Assembly: GCA_029202525.1 (NCBI GenBank)
Contig: CP119325.1
Coordinates: 3,756,001 to 3,820,000 of the forward strand
Direction: 5' to 3'
Origin: Candidatus Pseudomonas phytovorans
GTDB lineage: Bacteria; Pseudomonadota; Gammaproteobacteria; Pseudomonadales; Pseudomonadaceae
Length of the DNA: 64,000 bases
Part shown: in pieces, positions 16,052 to 23,753 of the stretch
Layout of the letters: each line of letters begins with the position of its first letter
How positions within the stretch are numbered: position 1 is the stretch's first letter
Translations under genes and position numbers: made by a program
Notes under the pieces: model-generated
The model's database searches: none
Told to the model about the DNA's origin: nothing
The model's input: the letters and a program-made list of their open reading frames with translations, nothing else

Positions 16052-17212
16052 CTATTTCGGCAAGCCGAGCATGCGCTCGGCGATGATGTTGCGCTGGATT
16101 TCGTTGGTGCCGGCGTAGATCGGCCCGGCCTGAGCGAACAGGAAGCCATCAAGCCAACCGCCTTCGACCGCTTGCGCAGCGCTGCTCAACAGCTCGCCGC
16201 GCGCGCCAAGGATGCGCATGGCGGTTTCGTGCATCTTCAGGTCGAGCTCCGACCAGATGATCTTGTTGATGCTCGACTCGGCGCCAATCTGCGCGCCACG
16301 GCTCAAACGCCCGACGGTGTGATAGGACGACAGCGCATAGCCTTCAGCGCCCAGCCAGGCCTCGACAACCGCATCGCGGATGCTGGGGTCGCGGTCGGCA
16401 CTCTGGCGGTTGGCGTTGTACAGCTGTACCAACTTGCGCGCCGTGGCCTGGAAACGTGCCGGTGAACGCAACAACAACCCGCGCTCAAAGCCCGCGGTGG
16501 CCATCGCCACATGCCAGCCCTGGCCTTCGGCGCCAATGCAGTTTTCAACCGGCACGCGCACATCGTCGAAAAACACTTCGGCGAAGGTGTTCTTGCCATT
16601 CAGCGCCTTGATCGGCCGAATGGTCACGCCTGGGGCATCCAGCGGTACCATCACGAACGACAGGCCGTTGTGCCGGGTCGAGGCCGGGTCGCTGCGGAAC
16701 AGGCCAAACAGCCAGTCGGCAAACAGTGCGCGGCTGGACCAGGTTTTCTGCCCGTTGAGCACATAGTGATCGCCATCGCGGATGGCCTTGCTGGTGATCG
16801 CGGCCATGTCGGAGCCGGCGTTGGGCTCGGACCAGCCCTGGGCCCACATGTCGACACTGGAGGCCATGCGCGGCAGGAAGCGCTGTTTCTGCGCCTCGGT
16901 ACCGAACTCCATCAACGTCGGGCCGAGCAGCAGCTGACCGTTCTGGTTGATGCGCATCGGCGCGTCGGCGCCGTAGTACTCCTCCTCGAAAATCAGCCAC
17001 TCGATCAGGTCGCAACCGCGCCCGCCGTAGGCTTTGGGCCACATGACCATCGACAGGCGCTGCTCGAACAGCTTCGCCTCCCAGGCCCGGTGCTGCTCGA
17101 AGCCTTCACGGGTGTCGTAGTTGGCCAGGGGCGTAGCCGGCTGATTGGCCGCCAGCCATTCACGCACTTCCGCACGGAAGGCCTTTTGCTTGGGGGTATA
17201 AGCGAGTTCCAT
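16052..17212 (-). CDS. acyl-CoA dehydrogenase subunit, FadE30-like
   Basis: 386-residue acyl-CoA dehydrogenase. WPKAYGGRG, WSEPNAGSDMA, NGQKTWSS, FFDDVRVP, FERGLLLRSPARF and C-terminal YAGTNEIQRNIIAERMLGLPK are present; overall it resembles FadE30 (Rv3560c), which acts on a HIP-CoA-type ester. The usual YEGT glutamate position is Ala here (YAGT), so any base must come from an internal Glu, as in the long-chain and isovaleryl groups. It is co-transcribed with, and probably complexed to, the product of the gene at 14984. It starts 9 bp after the echA20 stop. Confidence 0.88.
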   Translation of the reverse strand: MELAYTPKQKAFRAEVREWLAANQPATPLANYDTREGFEQHRAWEAKLFEQRLSMVMWPKAYGGRGCDLIEWLIFEEEYYGADAPMRINQNGQLLLGPTLMEFGTEAQKQRFLPRMASSVDMWAQGWSEPNAGSDMAAITSKAIRDGDHYVLNGQKTWSSRALFADWLFGLFRSDPASTRHNGLSFVMVPLDAPGVTIRPIKALNGKNTFAEVFFDDVRVPVENCIGAEGQGWHVAMATAGFERGLLLRSPARFQATARKLVQLYNANRQSADRDPSIRDAVVEAWLGAEGYALSSYHTVGRLSRGAQIGAESSINKIIWSELDLKMHETAMRILGARGELLSSAAQAVEGGWLDGFLFAQAGPIYAGTNEIQRNIIAERMLGLPK

Positions 17213-17221
17213 GGCACCCTC

Positions 17222-17974
17222 TCAGAACTTGGCGTCGCGTTTTTCGACGAAGGCGCGGCGGGTTTGTGCAGAATCCGGACTGGTGTAGGCCTGCAGGGTG
17301 AGGCCCTGCTCCCAGCGGTATTTGTCTTCCAGGTTGCCGTCCTCGATGCCGTTGAGGGCTTCCTTGGCGATACGGATCATCACCGGGCTCTTGGCGGCGA
17401 TTTTGCCGGCGATCTCCAGTGCCGTTTCGCGCAGCTGCTCTTTGGGCACCACGCGCTCGATGAAGCCGTACTGCGCGGCCTCGGCGGCGCCGATCTTGTC
17501 GCCGGTGAAGAACAGATAACGAACCTTCTGCACCGGGAACAAACGCTGCAGGTGCGCGCCGCCGCCCATGGCCCCACGGTCTACTTCTGGCAAGGCAAAG
17601 GTGGCGCACTCGGAGGCCACCACAATGTCGGCAGCGCCGGTAATGCCGACGCCGCCGCCGAGGACGAAGCCGTGCACGGCGACGATGACCGGCACCGGGT
17701 TGCGATGCACCGCCTTGAACGCCGCATAGTTACCGGCGTTGACCGCGACGATGCGCTCGGGGTGGGCGTCCAGTTCCTTGATGTCGACACCGGCGCAGAA
17801 ACCGCGCCCTTCGGCACGGATGACGATCACCCGGACATCGGGGTTGGCGCCCAGTGCTTCGACCTGATGGGCCAGGTCCATCCACTCCTGACTGCCCAGG
17901 GCATTGACCGGCGGTTTGGCCAGCACCAGCTCGGCGATGCCCGCCTCGATCTGTGTGGTAAATGCTTGACTCAT
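17222..17974 (-). CDS. echA20: EchA20-type ring D-opening crotonase
   Basis: 250-residue crotonase resembling mycobacterial EchA20 along most of its length: KPPVNALGSQEWMDLAHQV, RAEGRGFCAGVDIKEL, GFVLGGGVGITGAADIVVAS, FALPEVDRGAMGG, VVPKEQL and AKEALN. EchA20 hydrolytically opens ring D of the HIP-derived diketone CoA ester (family knowledge). ATG at 17974 overlaps the ipdC TGA (ATGA), implying coupled translation. The plain crotonase at 19074 in the same operon is clearly a different subfamily. Confidence 0.9.
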   Translation of the reverse strand: MSQAFTTQIEAGIAELVLAKPPVNALGSQEWMDLAHQVEALGANPDVRVIVIRAEGRGFCAGVDIKELDAHPERIVAVNAGNYAAFKAVHRNPVPVIVAVHGFVLGGGVGITGAADIVVASECATFALPEVDRGAMGGGAHLQRLFPVQKVRYLFFTGDKIGAAEAAQYGFIERVVPKEQLRETALEIAGKIAAKSPVMIRIAKEALNGIEDGNLEDKYRWEQGLTLQAYTSPDSAQTRRAFVEKRDAKF

Positions 17975-19077
17975 GAGGGTGTTCTCCAACGCTCGGCTGG
18001 CTGATGTTCGCCGTGGCGAGCCAATAGGGCTTCCAGGCAGCGCTCGGCTTCCTGGGCAATTTCTTCGATCACTTGCTGGCAACTCTTGAGTTCGTCAATG
18101 GCGGCGGCCACCTGGCCGCTGGGCAGAATGCCCTCGTCCGGAACACCGTCGATCATCGAACGCTGCAGCAGTACCGGCTGGTTGGCAGCCATTACCGTTT
18201 GCGACAGCGCGCCGGGGTCTTCCTTGAGTGCCTGGCGCAGGACACCGAACAGATGGCTCAGGCTCATTCCGGTTTGCTGCTTCCATTGCCAGGCGCTGCG
18301 CAACGCTATGCTCAGGCGCCCGAAAGATCCGGCCTGCTCCAGGCGGTTGATGAACGGGTTCTCGATCATGCGGTGGCGCATGCCATCCACTGCAGTGGTC
18401 ACCCGCACCCGTTGCGGGTCGTTGACCTCCAGGTAATGCACCAAGGTCCTCGACGGCGTTGGCGAGTCCTGGGTCATCAAAAAGCGCGTGCCCATGGCAA
18501 TACCCACGGCGCCGGCTGCCAGCGCGCCGGCAAGGCCTCTGCCGGTGGAGTAACCGCCTGCGGCGATTACGGGCACCGATACCGCCGCGAGCACCTGGGG
18601 CAAGAGGATCGAACTGGGCACACCACCGGTATGCCCGCCGCCCTCACCGCCCTGGATGGTGATCATGTCCGCGCCCAGCTCTACCGCCTTCAATGCGTGC
18701 TTGAGCGCACCTACCGTCGGGATGCACAGCACCCCGGCGGCCTTGAAACGGGCGATGGTCTGTTTGTCCGGACCACGTCCATAACTGACTGCACGCAGGC
18801 GGTAGCGAATCGCCAGGTCAACGCATTGCGCCGCGTTCTCCTGGAACATGTGGAAGTTCAGGCCGAAATTACTGCCACCGGTGGCGGCGATGACCTTGTT
18901 GATCTCGCCTTCCAGGGCATCGGCCGCAATCGTTGCCCCGGCCAGAAAACCGAACCCACCGGCGCGGGTTGTGGCAATGACCAGGTTGGCGTCTGCAACC
19001 CATCCCATGGCGGTCTGCACGATCGGGTAGCGGCAGCCCAAGGCTTCGGTCAGTGGCGTACACAACCAGCGGCTCAT
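17971..19077 (-). CDS. ipdC: IpdC-type flavin-dependent oxidoreductase (nitronate monooxygenase fold)
   Basis: 368 residues with the 2-nitropropane dioxygenase/nitronate monooxygenase TIM-barrel pattern: PIVQTAMGWVAD, GGFGFLAGA, LNFHMFQ, GGEGGGHTGG and VPVIAAGGYSTGRGLAGALAAGA (in parts), a typical FMN-phosphate site. Encoded between the two crotonases, next to ipdAB, this matches IpdC (Rv3553), a reductase required in the HIP pathway. A C-terminal extension (~320-368) is Glu/Gln-rich and helical. It overlaps the genes on both sides by 4 bp, so the whole operon looks translationally coupled. Confidence 0.88.
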   Translation of the reverse strand: MSRWLCTPLTEALGCRYPIVQTAMGWVADANLVIATTRAGGFGFLAGATIAADALEGEINKVIAATGGSNFGLNFHMFQENAAQCVDLAIRYRLRAVSYGRGPDKQTIARFKAAGVLCIPTVGALKHALKAVELGADMITIQGGEGGGHTGGVPSSILLPQVLAAVSVPVIAAGGYSTGRGLAGALAAGAVGIAMGTRFLMTQDSPTPSRTLVHYLEVNDPQRVRVTTAVDGMRHRMIENPFINRLEQAGSFGRLSIALRSAWQWKQQTGMSLSHLFGVLRQALKEDPGALSQTVMAANQPVLLQRSMIDGVPDEGILPSGQVAAAIDELKSCQQVIEEIAQEAERCLEALLARHGEHQPAERWRTPS

Positions 19078-19985
19078 GCCTGCTCTCCACTGGCGGCAGC
19101 CTTGTTGGCCTGGGCCATGGCCTTGGCATCGAAGCCGCCCAGCTTGTCACCCGACAGCAGCTCGTTGTGGGCATGGGCGAAGTGATGCCACGCAAAGGCA
19201 GCGTCCATCGCAGTACGCTTGCCCTGCAGATCCTCGACGTGGTTGATGGCCTGTTTGGTCAGCGCCAGGCCCATTCGCGGCTGCCGAGCGATTCCGGCCG
19301 CCAGCGCATAGGTGCCCTGCTCCAGTTGCTCGCGTGGCAGTACCCGATTGACCATGCCCATCTGGTAGGCGCGTTCGGCGCTCATGCGGTCGCCGGTGAA
19401 CAGAAACTCCTTGGCGATACGTGGGTTCAGCTCATACGGGTGAGCGAAGTACTCCACCCCCGGAATGCCCATGCGTACTACAGGGTCCTGGAAAAACGCA
19501 TCGTCGCTGGCCACGATCAGGTCGCAGACCCAGGCCAGCATCAGCCCACCGGCCACACACGCACCCTGGACCATGGCAATGGTCGGCTTGGGCAGTTCGC
19601 GCCAGCGCCGGCACATGCCCAGGTACACCTCTTGCTCGCGGGCATACAGCTGCTCGCCACCCGGCTTGTTGGTGTGGTCCCACCACAGGTGCGCGCGCTC
19701 GAACGGTTTGTTGATATCGCGCCCGGGCGTGCCAATGTCATGGCCGGCCGAAAAATGCTTGCCGGCCCCGCGCAGCACAATGACCTTGACCGCGTCATCG
19801 TTGACGGCCTGGCGCAGCGCCGCATCCAGCGCATAGGTCATCTGCGAGTTCTGCGCATTGTTGAAGGCTGGCCGGTTCATGGTGAGCGTGGCGATACCCT
19901 CTGCCACGCTGTACAACACCGGTTCCTGTGTTTCGTACACCGAATGGTCTGCTCGCTCGACGAATTCACTGTCAGGGCTGTTCAT
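19074..19985 (-). CDS. enoyl-CoA hydratase/isomerase family protein of the HIP operon
   Basis: 303-residue crotonase: VAEGIATLTMNRPAFNNAQ, GKHFSAGHDIG, QGACVAGGLMLAWVCDLIVASDDAFF (in parts) and MGMVNRVLP. An insert containing AHLWWDHTN and the long C-terminal region distinguish it from EchA20. The oxyanion-hole region is intact, but the usual catalytic Glu pair is altered, so hydrolase, hydratase and isomerase remain possible. By position it may be the hydratase that processes the 9-hydroxy CoA ester before ring cleavage (a role assigned to ScdY in Comamonas, from memory). Start at 19985 rather than 19991 because of ribosome-site spacing (GAGG nine bases upstream). Confidence 0.83.
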   Translation of the reverse strand: MNSPDSEFVERADHSVYETQEPVLYSVAEGIATLTMNRPAFNNAQNSQMTYALDAALRQAVNDDAVKVIVLRGAGKHFSAGHDIGTPGRDINKPFERAHLWWDHTNKPGGEQLYAREQEVYLGMCRRWRELPKPTIAMVQGACVAGGLMLAWVCDLIVASDDAFFQDPVVRMGIPGVEYFAHPYELNPRIAKEFLFTGDRMSAERAYQMGMVNRVLPREQLEQGTYALAAGIARQPRMGLALTKQAINHVEDLQGKRTAMDAAFAWHHFAHAHNELLSGDKLGGFDAKAMAQANKAAASGEQA

Positions 19986-20001
19986 GCTCATGTCCCTCGC
20001 C

Positions 20002-20799
20002 TTACGCCACGCGAATGCCAGCCGGGTTGCCCTTGATCGCCGAACTGCGCAGATCATGGGGGTCGAGCCGACGGATCAGGGCCAGTTGCTCAGGCGTCGG
20101 GTGTACGGTTTCTTTCAGCGACGCTGACTTGAGCAACGGGAAACCGGTGTTTTCCTGCACCTGCTCGAAGCTCACCCCCGGGTGCAAGCTGCGCACCTGA
20201 ACCGCGCGGTCCGGGCCGTCGAAATCCATCACGCACAAGTCGGTGACGATCAGGCGGATGTCCATCAGGTCGCGGCGTACCCCTTGTGGCCAGCGGTCGG
20301 CCTTGAAACCGACGCCGGAGACCATGTCCACCTCGCCGCTGACAAACACGCGGGTGTTATGGCTGGGCACAAAGAACGAGTTGATGTGGTTGATGCTGTT
20401 GCCGGGCAAGCCGCGCACACCCAGCATTGCGGCCTTGGGCTTGTGGTAATCGCCCACGCAGGAGAGGTTGCTCTGGCCCCAGCGGTCGATCTGCGTCGGG
20501 CCGATCATGGCGTGACGGCGGCCTCCCCAGACGCACTCGAACACCCGTTCGAAGTTCAGCGAACCGGAATATTTCGGCACATGATCACCACGCGGCCCCA
20601 GCGGGATAGGCTCTTCGACCAGGTAGGCCTCGCTGTCGGTCATCAGCAGTTGCGGACTGTGGCTGAGCTTGGCCAGGCTGGCGCCCAGACGCGGGATCAC
20701 GCCCAGGCCCGAGGCGATCAGCTCGCCGTTGTCACGCCAGGCTTCGCTGGCCGCGACGATCATCAGTTCCGCGAGGGTAAATTCACAGGTAGTCGACAT
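20002..20799 (-). CDS. ipdB: IpdB, beta subunit of the ring C-opening CoA-transferase-fold hydrolase
   Basis: 265 residues of the CoA-transferase family I beta-subunit fold: TLAELMIVAASEAWRDNGELI, GPTQIDRWGQSNLS, GLPGNSINHINSFFVP and IRLIVTDLCVMDF. In the HIP pathway the IpdA-IpdB complex is a retro-Claisen hydrolase that opens ring C of the COCHEA-CoA ester, despite its transferase fold. AGGAGG lies six bases before ATG 20799, so the ATG at 20805, which abuts the ribosome site, was rejected. Encoded 11 bp after ipdA. Confidence 0.92.
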   Translation of the reverse strand: MSTTCEFTLAELMIVAASEAWRDNGELIASGLGVIPRLGASLAKLSHSPQLLMTDSEAYLVEEPIPLGPRGDHVPKYSGSLNFERVFECVWGGRRHAMIGPTQIDRWGQSNLSCVGDYHKPKAAMLGVRGLPGNSINHINSFFVPSHNTRVFVSGEVDMVSGVGFKADRWPQGVRRDLMDIRLIVTDLCVMDFDGPDRAVQVRSLHPGVSFEQVQENTGFPLLKSASLKETVHPTPEQLALIRRLDPHDLRSSAIKGNPAGIRVA

Positions 20800-20810
20800 T
20801 TTCATCCTCC

Positions 20811-21686
20811 TCAGAACACTGGCAGGGCCAGGGAGCCCATGCGTTCGGTACCGCCGTTCTGCACTTGATAAGCCTGCTCACCGGCCGCCACGTACTGCGC
20901 CACATAGGCTTGCCAGCCGCCCTCTTCACCGGCACTGGCGGCATAGCGTTTGAGGTGGCCCAGGTCCCAGCCATACTCGGGCTGGCAGGCGGTGGGGTGG
21001 GCGCCGAACGGTGCATGGATCACGCCGCTGACCAGGTAACGTTCGAAGGTGTTGCAGCGCGCCTGCTCGGTGGTCAGTTCCAGTCGTTCGTGCAATTGCT
21101 CGCAAGACACAAAGCACTGCTGGGCAGCGCGGGCGAACAGGTGGTCGAAATACGGGTCCGGGCCGGTCACCAGGGTGTTGCCCAGGCGGTCAGCGACGTT
21201 GACGTGGACAAACGCCACATCAAGGTTGAGGGCGGGCATGGCCAGCAGTACTTCGCCGTCGTCATACGGCGACTGAATGGTTTTAAGCTCAGGGTTCAGC
21301 CGCGTGACATCGGTAGCCAGGCCGCAGCGGGTCGGCAAAAACGGCAAACGCATGGCCGCTGCGCGCAGGCCCCACTGGAACATGCCCTCATCCACCTCAA
21401 GCAATTCCAGCCCACCGGCTTCGCGGGCTTTTCGGAAATAGGGCTCCAGCGGAATCGCGTCGAGGGTGGCGAAGCCGAATACCAGCTTTTTGACCTTGCC
21501 CGCCGCGCACAGCATGCCCACCTCAGGGCCGCCGTAGGCGACCACGGTCAGGTCCTTGACGGGAGAACGCAGAATCTCGCGGACAACCGCCATCGGTTTG
21601 CGCCGTGGCCCCCAGCCGCCGAAGCCGATGGTCATGCCATCGCGCAGGTGCGCCACGGCATCGGCTGCCGTCATTTGCTTGTTCAT
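20811..21686 (-). CDS. ipdA: IpdA, alpha subunit of the ring C-opening CoA-transferase-fold hydrolase
   Basis: 291 residues of the CoA-transferase family I alpha-subunit fold: GMTIGFGGWGPRRKPMAVVREI, VVAYGGPEVGML, LELLEVDEGMFQWGLRAAAM (candidate active-site acidic residues at 97-100), LPTRCGLATDV and NLDVAFVHVNVADRLGN. Partner of IpdB. The ATG overlaps the hsaC stop (ATGA). Length and order hsaC-ipdA-ipdB are consistent with a genuine complex. Confidence 0.92.
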   Translation of the reverse strand: MNKQMTAADAVAHLRDGMTIGFGGWGPRRKPMAVVREILRSPVKDLTVVAYGGPEVGMLCAAGKVKKLVFGFATLDAIPLEPYFRKAREAGGLELLEVDEGMFQWGLRAAAMRLPFLPTRCGLATDVTRLNPELKTIQSPYDDGEVLLAMPALNLDVAFVHVNVADRLGNTLVTGPDPYFDHLFARAAQQCFVSCEQLHERLELTTEQARCNTFERYLVSGVIHAPFGAHPTACQPEYGWDLGHLKRYAASAGEEGGWQAYVAQYVAAGEQAYQVQNGGTERMGSLALPVF

Positions 21687-22588
21687 TGCACATCTCCTTG
21701 CTGTTGGCCGACGGAAAAGTCATGCCCCCACAGGCTTACCCGGGTAAATTCGAAGGCCGAATGCTCAGCCCAGTCCACTTGCAGGCCGCCGTAGCCGTAC
21801 TCCAGGTCGAAGCCGGACGGGGTCTTCATGTAAAACGAGGTCATCTGGTCATTGAGGTGCTGGCCGAGGGTGGCCGACAGCGGCACCTGGTGGGCCAGGC
21901 GCCGGTCATGGGCACGGCCCACTTCGGTCATCGAGCCCACTTCCACCATCACGTGCACGCAGCCTGAAGGCACCGCGAACTCCGCCAGCGCCAGCGAGTG
22001 GTGGCGGCTGTTGCGGCAATGCAGGAAGTGAATGCGGATCGGCGGCGCTGCCGGGTCGGGGCGAAAGTTGAAGATGTCCGACAGCTCGAAGCCCAGCACG
22101 TTTTTGACGAAGGCCAGGGTCGCGTCAAAGTCCGGGGCCGGCAGCACGGTGTGACCCAGGCCCATGTCGCCGGTGACAAAGCCCGGCACGCCTTGCGGCG
22201 AGACGAAGGGCAGGCAGTCGGAACGATGCCCCCAGCTCAGCTCGTGGCGGTTGCCGGAGGGGTCCAGCACACTGACCAGTGCCTGCACGCCACGCTGCTC
22301 GGTCTCGGCGGCAGTGCCTGCTTGCCAGCGCACACCGTTCTGCTCCAAGGCCTGCAAGGCGGCGTTGAAAGCGCGCTCGCTGGCCAGCTCCCAGCCAGAG
22401 GCCAGGTAGCCCGCCTCGGCGCCTTCGACGATCAGCATACGGAACGGCCGCTCGTCCATCTTCACGTACAGTCCGCCACCGGGCGCGGGCACCACCATCA
22501 TGCCCAGCACGTCTTCGGCATAACGTTGCCACTGACTGAGGTTTTCGATTTGAGCGACGAAGTAGCTCAGCCCCCGAATATCCATCAT
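21683..22588 (-). CDS. hsaC: extradiol ring-cleavage dioxygenase HsaC/TesB (3,4-DHSA 4,5-dioxygenase)
   Basis: 301-residue two-domain type I extradiol dioxygenase matching HsaC across its length (IRGLSYF, SGWELASE, FVTGDMGLGHTVL, NSRHHSLAL, PLSATLGQHLNDQMTSFYMKTP and SLWGHDFSVG). Iron ligands His146, His212 and Glu263 are present; His197 is the likely acid/base residue. It cleaves the catechol ring A of 3,4-DHSA between C4 and C5. Start MMDIRG is supported by AGGAG eight bases upstream; a longer in-frame ATG at 22654 lies inside the operator. It heads the ten-gene HIP operon, away from hsaA, hsaB and hsaD. Confidence 0.93.
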   Translation of the reverse strand: MMDIRGLSYFVAQIENLSQWQRYAEDVLGMMVVPAPGGGLYVKMDERPFRMLIVEGAEAGYLASGWELASERAFNAALQALEQNGVRWQAGTAAETEQRGVQALVSVLDPSGNRHELSWGHRSDCLPFVSPQGVPGFVTGDMGLGHTVLPAPDFDATLAFVKNVLGFELSDIFNFRPDPAAPPIRIHFLHCRNSRHHSLALAEFAVPSGCVHVMVEVGSMTEVGRAHDRRLAHQVPLSATLGQHLNDQMTSFYMKTPSGFDLEYGYGGLQVDWAEHSAFEFTRVSLWGHDFSVGQQQGDVQ

Positions 22589-22653
22589 GCCCTGCTCCTC
22601 AATGACTGGACCTTTGTTGGTCTTCATTGTGCTGAGGGCGGGCCTGGTGCTCA

Positions 22654-22669
22654 TCGTCCGTTGAGACTA
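22654..22669 (-). promoter_or_regulatory. regulon dyad box upstream of the hsaC-ipd operon
   Basis: Read toward hsaC: TAGTCT-caac-GGACGA followed by TG, 65 bp before the start. A -10-like CACAAT ends 26 bp after the box. Confidence 0.7.
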
Positions 22670-22707
22670 AGCAGTTGATCTATCGGGGGATACCGCGTCG
22701 CCTGTTT

Positions 22708-22765
22708 CGCGGCTAAAGCCGCTCCTACAGGGCACGCACAACCTGTAGGAGCGGCTTTAGCCGCG
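22708..22765. repeat. REP-type inverted repeat
   Basis: 22708-22731 (CGCGGCTAAAGCCGCTCCTA and on) is repeated inverted at 22742-22765, about 24 bp per arm with a 10-base loop. GGAGCGGCTTTAGCCGCG is a common Pseudomonas intergenic repeat. A smaller hairpin (accggcaaagccggt, 22769-22783) follows. It sits between the hsaC operator and the downstream end of the upstream operon and may act as its terminator. Confidence 0.8.
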
Positions 22766-22800
22766 ATCACCGGCAAAGCCGGTGCCATCCCAAAGAGGGG

Positions 22801-23748
22801 TTACATGTACAGGATCACCAGGTCGTTGATGACCGAGGGGCGATCACTGCCGACGACGTGGGTATTCACCTCCAGGGTCAACTGGGTGCCGCGCTTGACC
22901 CGCGCCACCTGCTTGACCCTGGCACGCGCATGAACCCGCGAGCCGGCCGGCACCGGCGCCGGGAAGCGCAGGCGGTCGGAGCCGTAGTTGACCATGGTGC
23001 TGAAGCCGGTGATTTCATAGCCCAGCGCCAGCTTCAGCCGGGACTGCAACACCTGCACCAGCGCGCCGTGGGCAATGGTGCCGCCAAATGGGCTGTCCTT
23101 GCGCGCACGCTGCGGATCGGTGTGAATCCAGTAGTCATCACCCGACAGCGCGGCGAAGGCATCGATCAGGGCTTGATCGATGACAATCTCGTTGCTCCAG
23201 GCGCTGAAGGTTTCGCTGACCAGGCTCTGCAGCGCCACGTCATCATCCATGGCGATCAGGCGTACAGCTGCTGCTTCACCCTGCTCCTTGGTTTGCGCCG
23301 CAGGCGCACCGTTGTAACGCTGCAGCGCCGTGCTGTCCTGGTCCGGGCCGGTAAAGCGCAGTAACCGCGTGCCCTTGGCGTCAACTTCGGCGAAAACCGG
23401 TTTGAGCCGCATACCGATACGGATCTGATCCTCTTCCAGCCCCACCAGGGTGGTGTTTATTCGCACGCCCTCGTCCAGCTCGATAACGGCCAGTTTTTGC
23501 GGCATCTCGTCGGCAAAATCCGGCAATGTGGCAATGCGTGCCACGGTGAAGCTGTACAGGCTGGCGCCACCGCTGACTTCTCGCCAGCTCAGGTCATGTG
23601 CCAGGCACTGCGGGCAGTGCCTGCGCGGGTAGAACACCCAGTGTTCGCAGGCGTTGCACTGTTGTATCAGCAGGCGCTGTGCCTTCAGGCCTTCCCAGAA
23701 CGGCGCAGAAATGTCAGTCGGCACCGGCATTGGTTTATTGTTCGACAT
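22801..23748 (-). CDS. DUF35 (Zn ribbon/OB-fold)-MaoC fusion, steroid enoyl-CoA hydratase with aldolase-partner domain
   Basis: 315 residues. The N-terminal DUF35 domain has a zinc ribbon (Cys31-x2-Cys34, Cys45-x2-Cys48) and an OB fold to ~125; the C-terminal MaoC hot-dog domain starts near 180 (DYWIHTDPQRARKDSPFGGTI, in part). The order is the reverse of ChsH2 (47220), which is MaoC then DUF35. DUF35 proteins bind SCP-x-type aldolases, and the thiolase-like gene at 23754 lies immediately upstream with 5 bp between. The pair should hydrate and retro-aldol-cleave a steroid side-chain enoyl-CoA, as proposed for Shy1/Sal1 of cholate-degrading Pseudomonas. Start at 23748 because the ATG at 23757 is too near its ribosome site. 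Confidence 0.85.
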   Translation of the reverse strand: MSNNKPMPVPTDISAPFWEGLKAQRLLIQQCNACEHWVFYPRRHCPQCLAHDLSWREVSGGASLYSFTVARIATLPDFADEMPQKLAVIELDEGVRINTTLVGLEEDQIRIGMRLKPVFAEVDAKGTRLLRFTGPDQDSTALQRYNGAPAAQTKEQGEAAAVRLIAMDDDVALQSLVSETFSAWSNEIVIDQALIDAFAALSGDDYWIHTDPQRARKDSPFGGTIAHGALVQVLQSRLKLALGYEITGFSTMVNYGSDRLRFPAPVPAGSRVHARARVKQVARVKRGTQLTLEVNTHVVGSDRPSVINDLVILYM

Positions 23749-23753
23749 GCGGG

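Noticed and set aside
14432..16465. 677-codon plus-strand ORF opposite the fadA6 and acyl-CoA dehydrogenase genes
   Set aside because: High-GC antisense shadow: the minus-strand frames show complete thiolase and acyl-CoA dehydrogenase motifs, and the plus-strand translation is His/Gln/Arg-rich with no domain.
16511..18004. 497-codon plus-strand ORF opposite FadE30-like and echA20 genes
   Set aside because: Antisense shadow; minus-strand genes have clear motifs and ribosome sites.
22654..22654. Upstream ATG that would add 22 residues to HsaC
   Set aside because: It lies within the dyad box and lacks a ribosome site; MMDIRG at 22588 has AGGAG and matches the length of HsaC.
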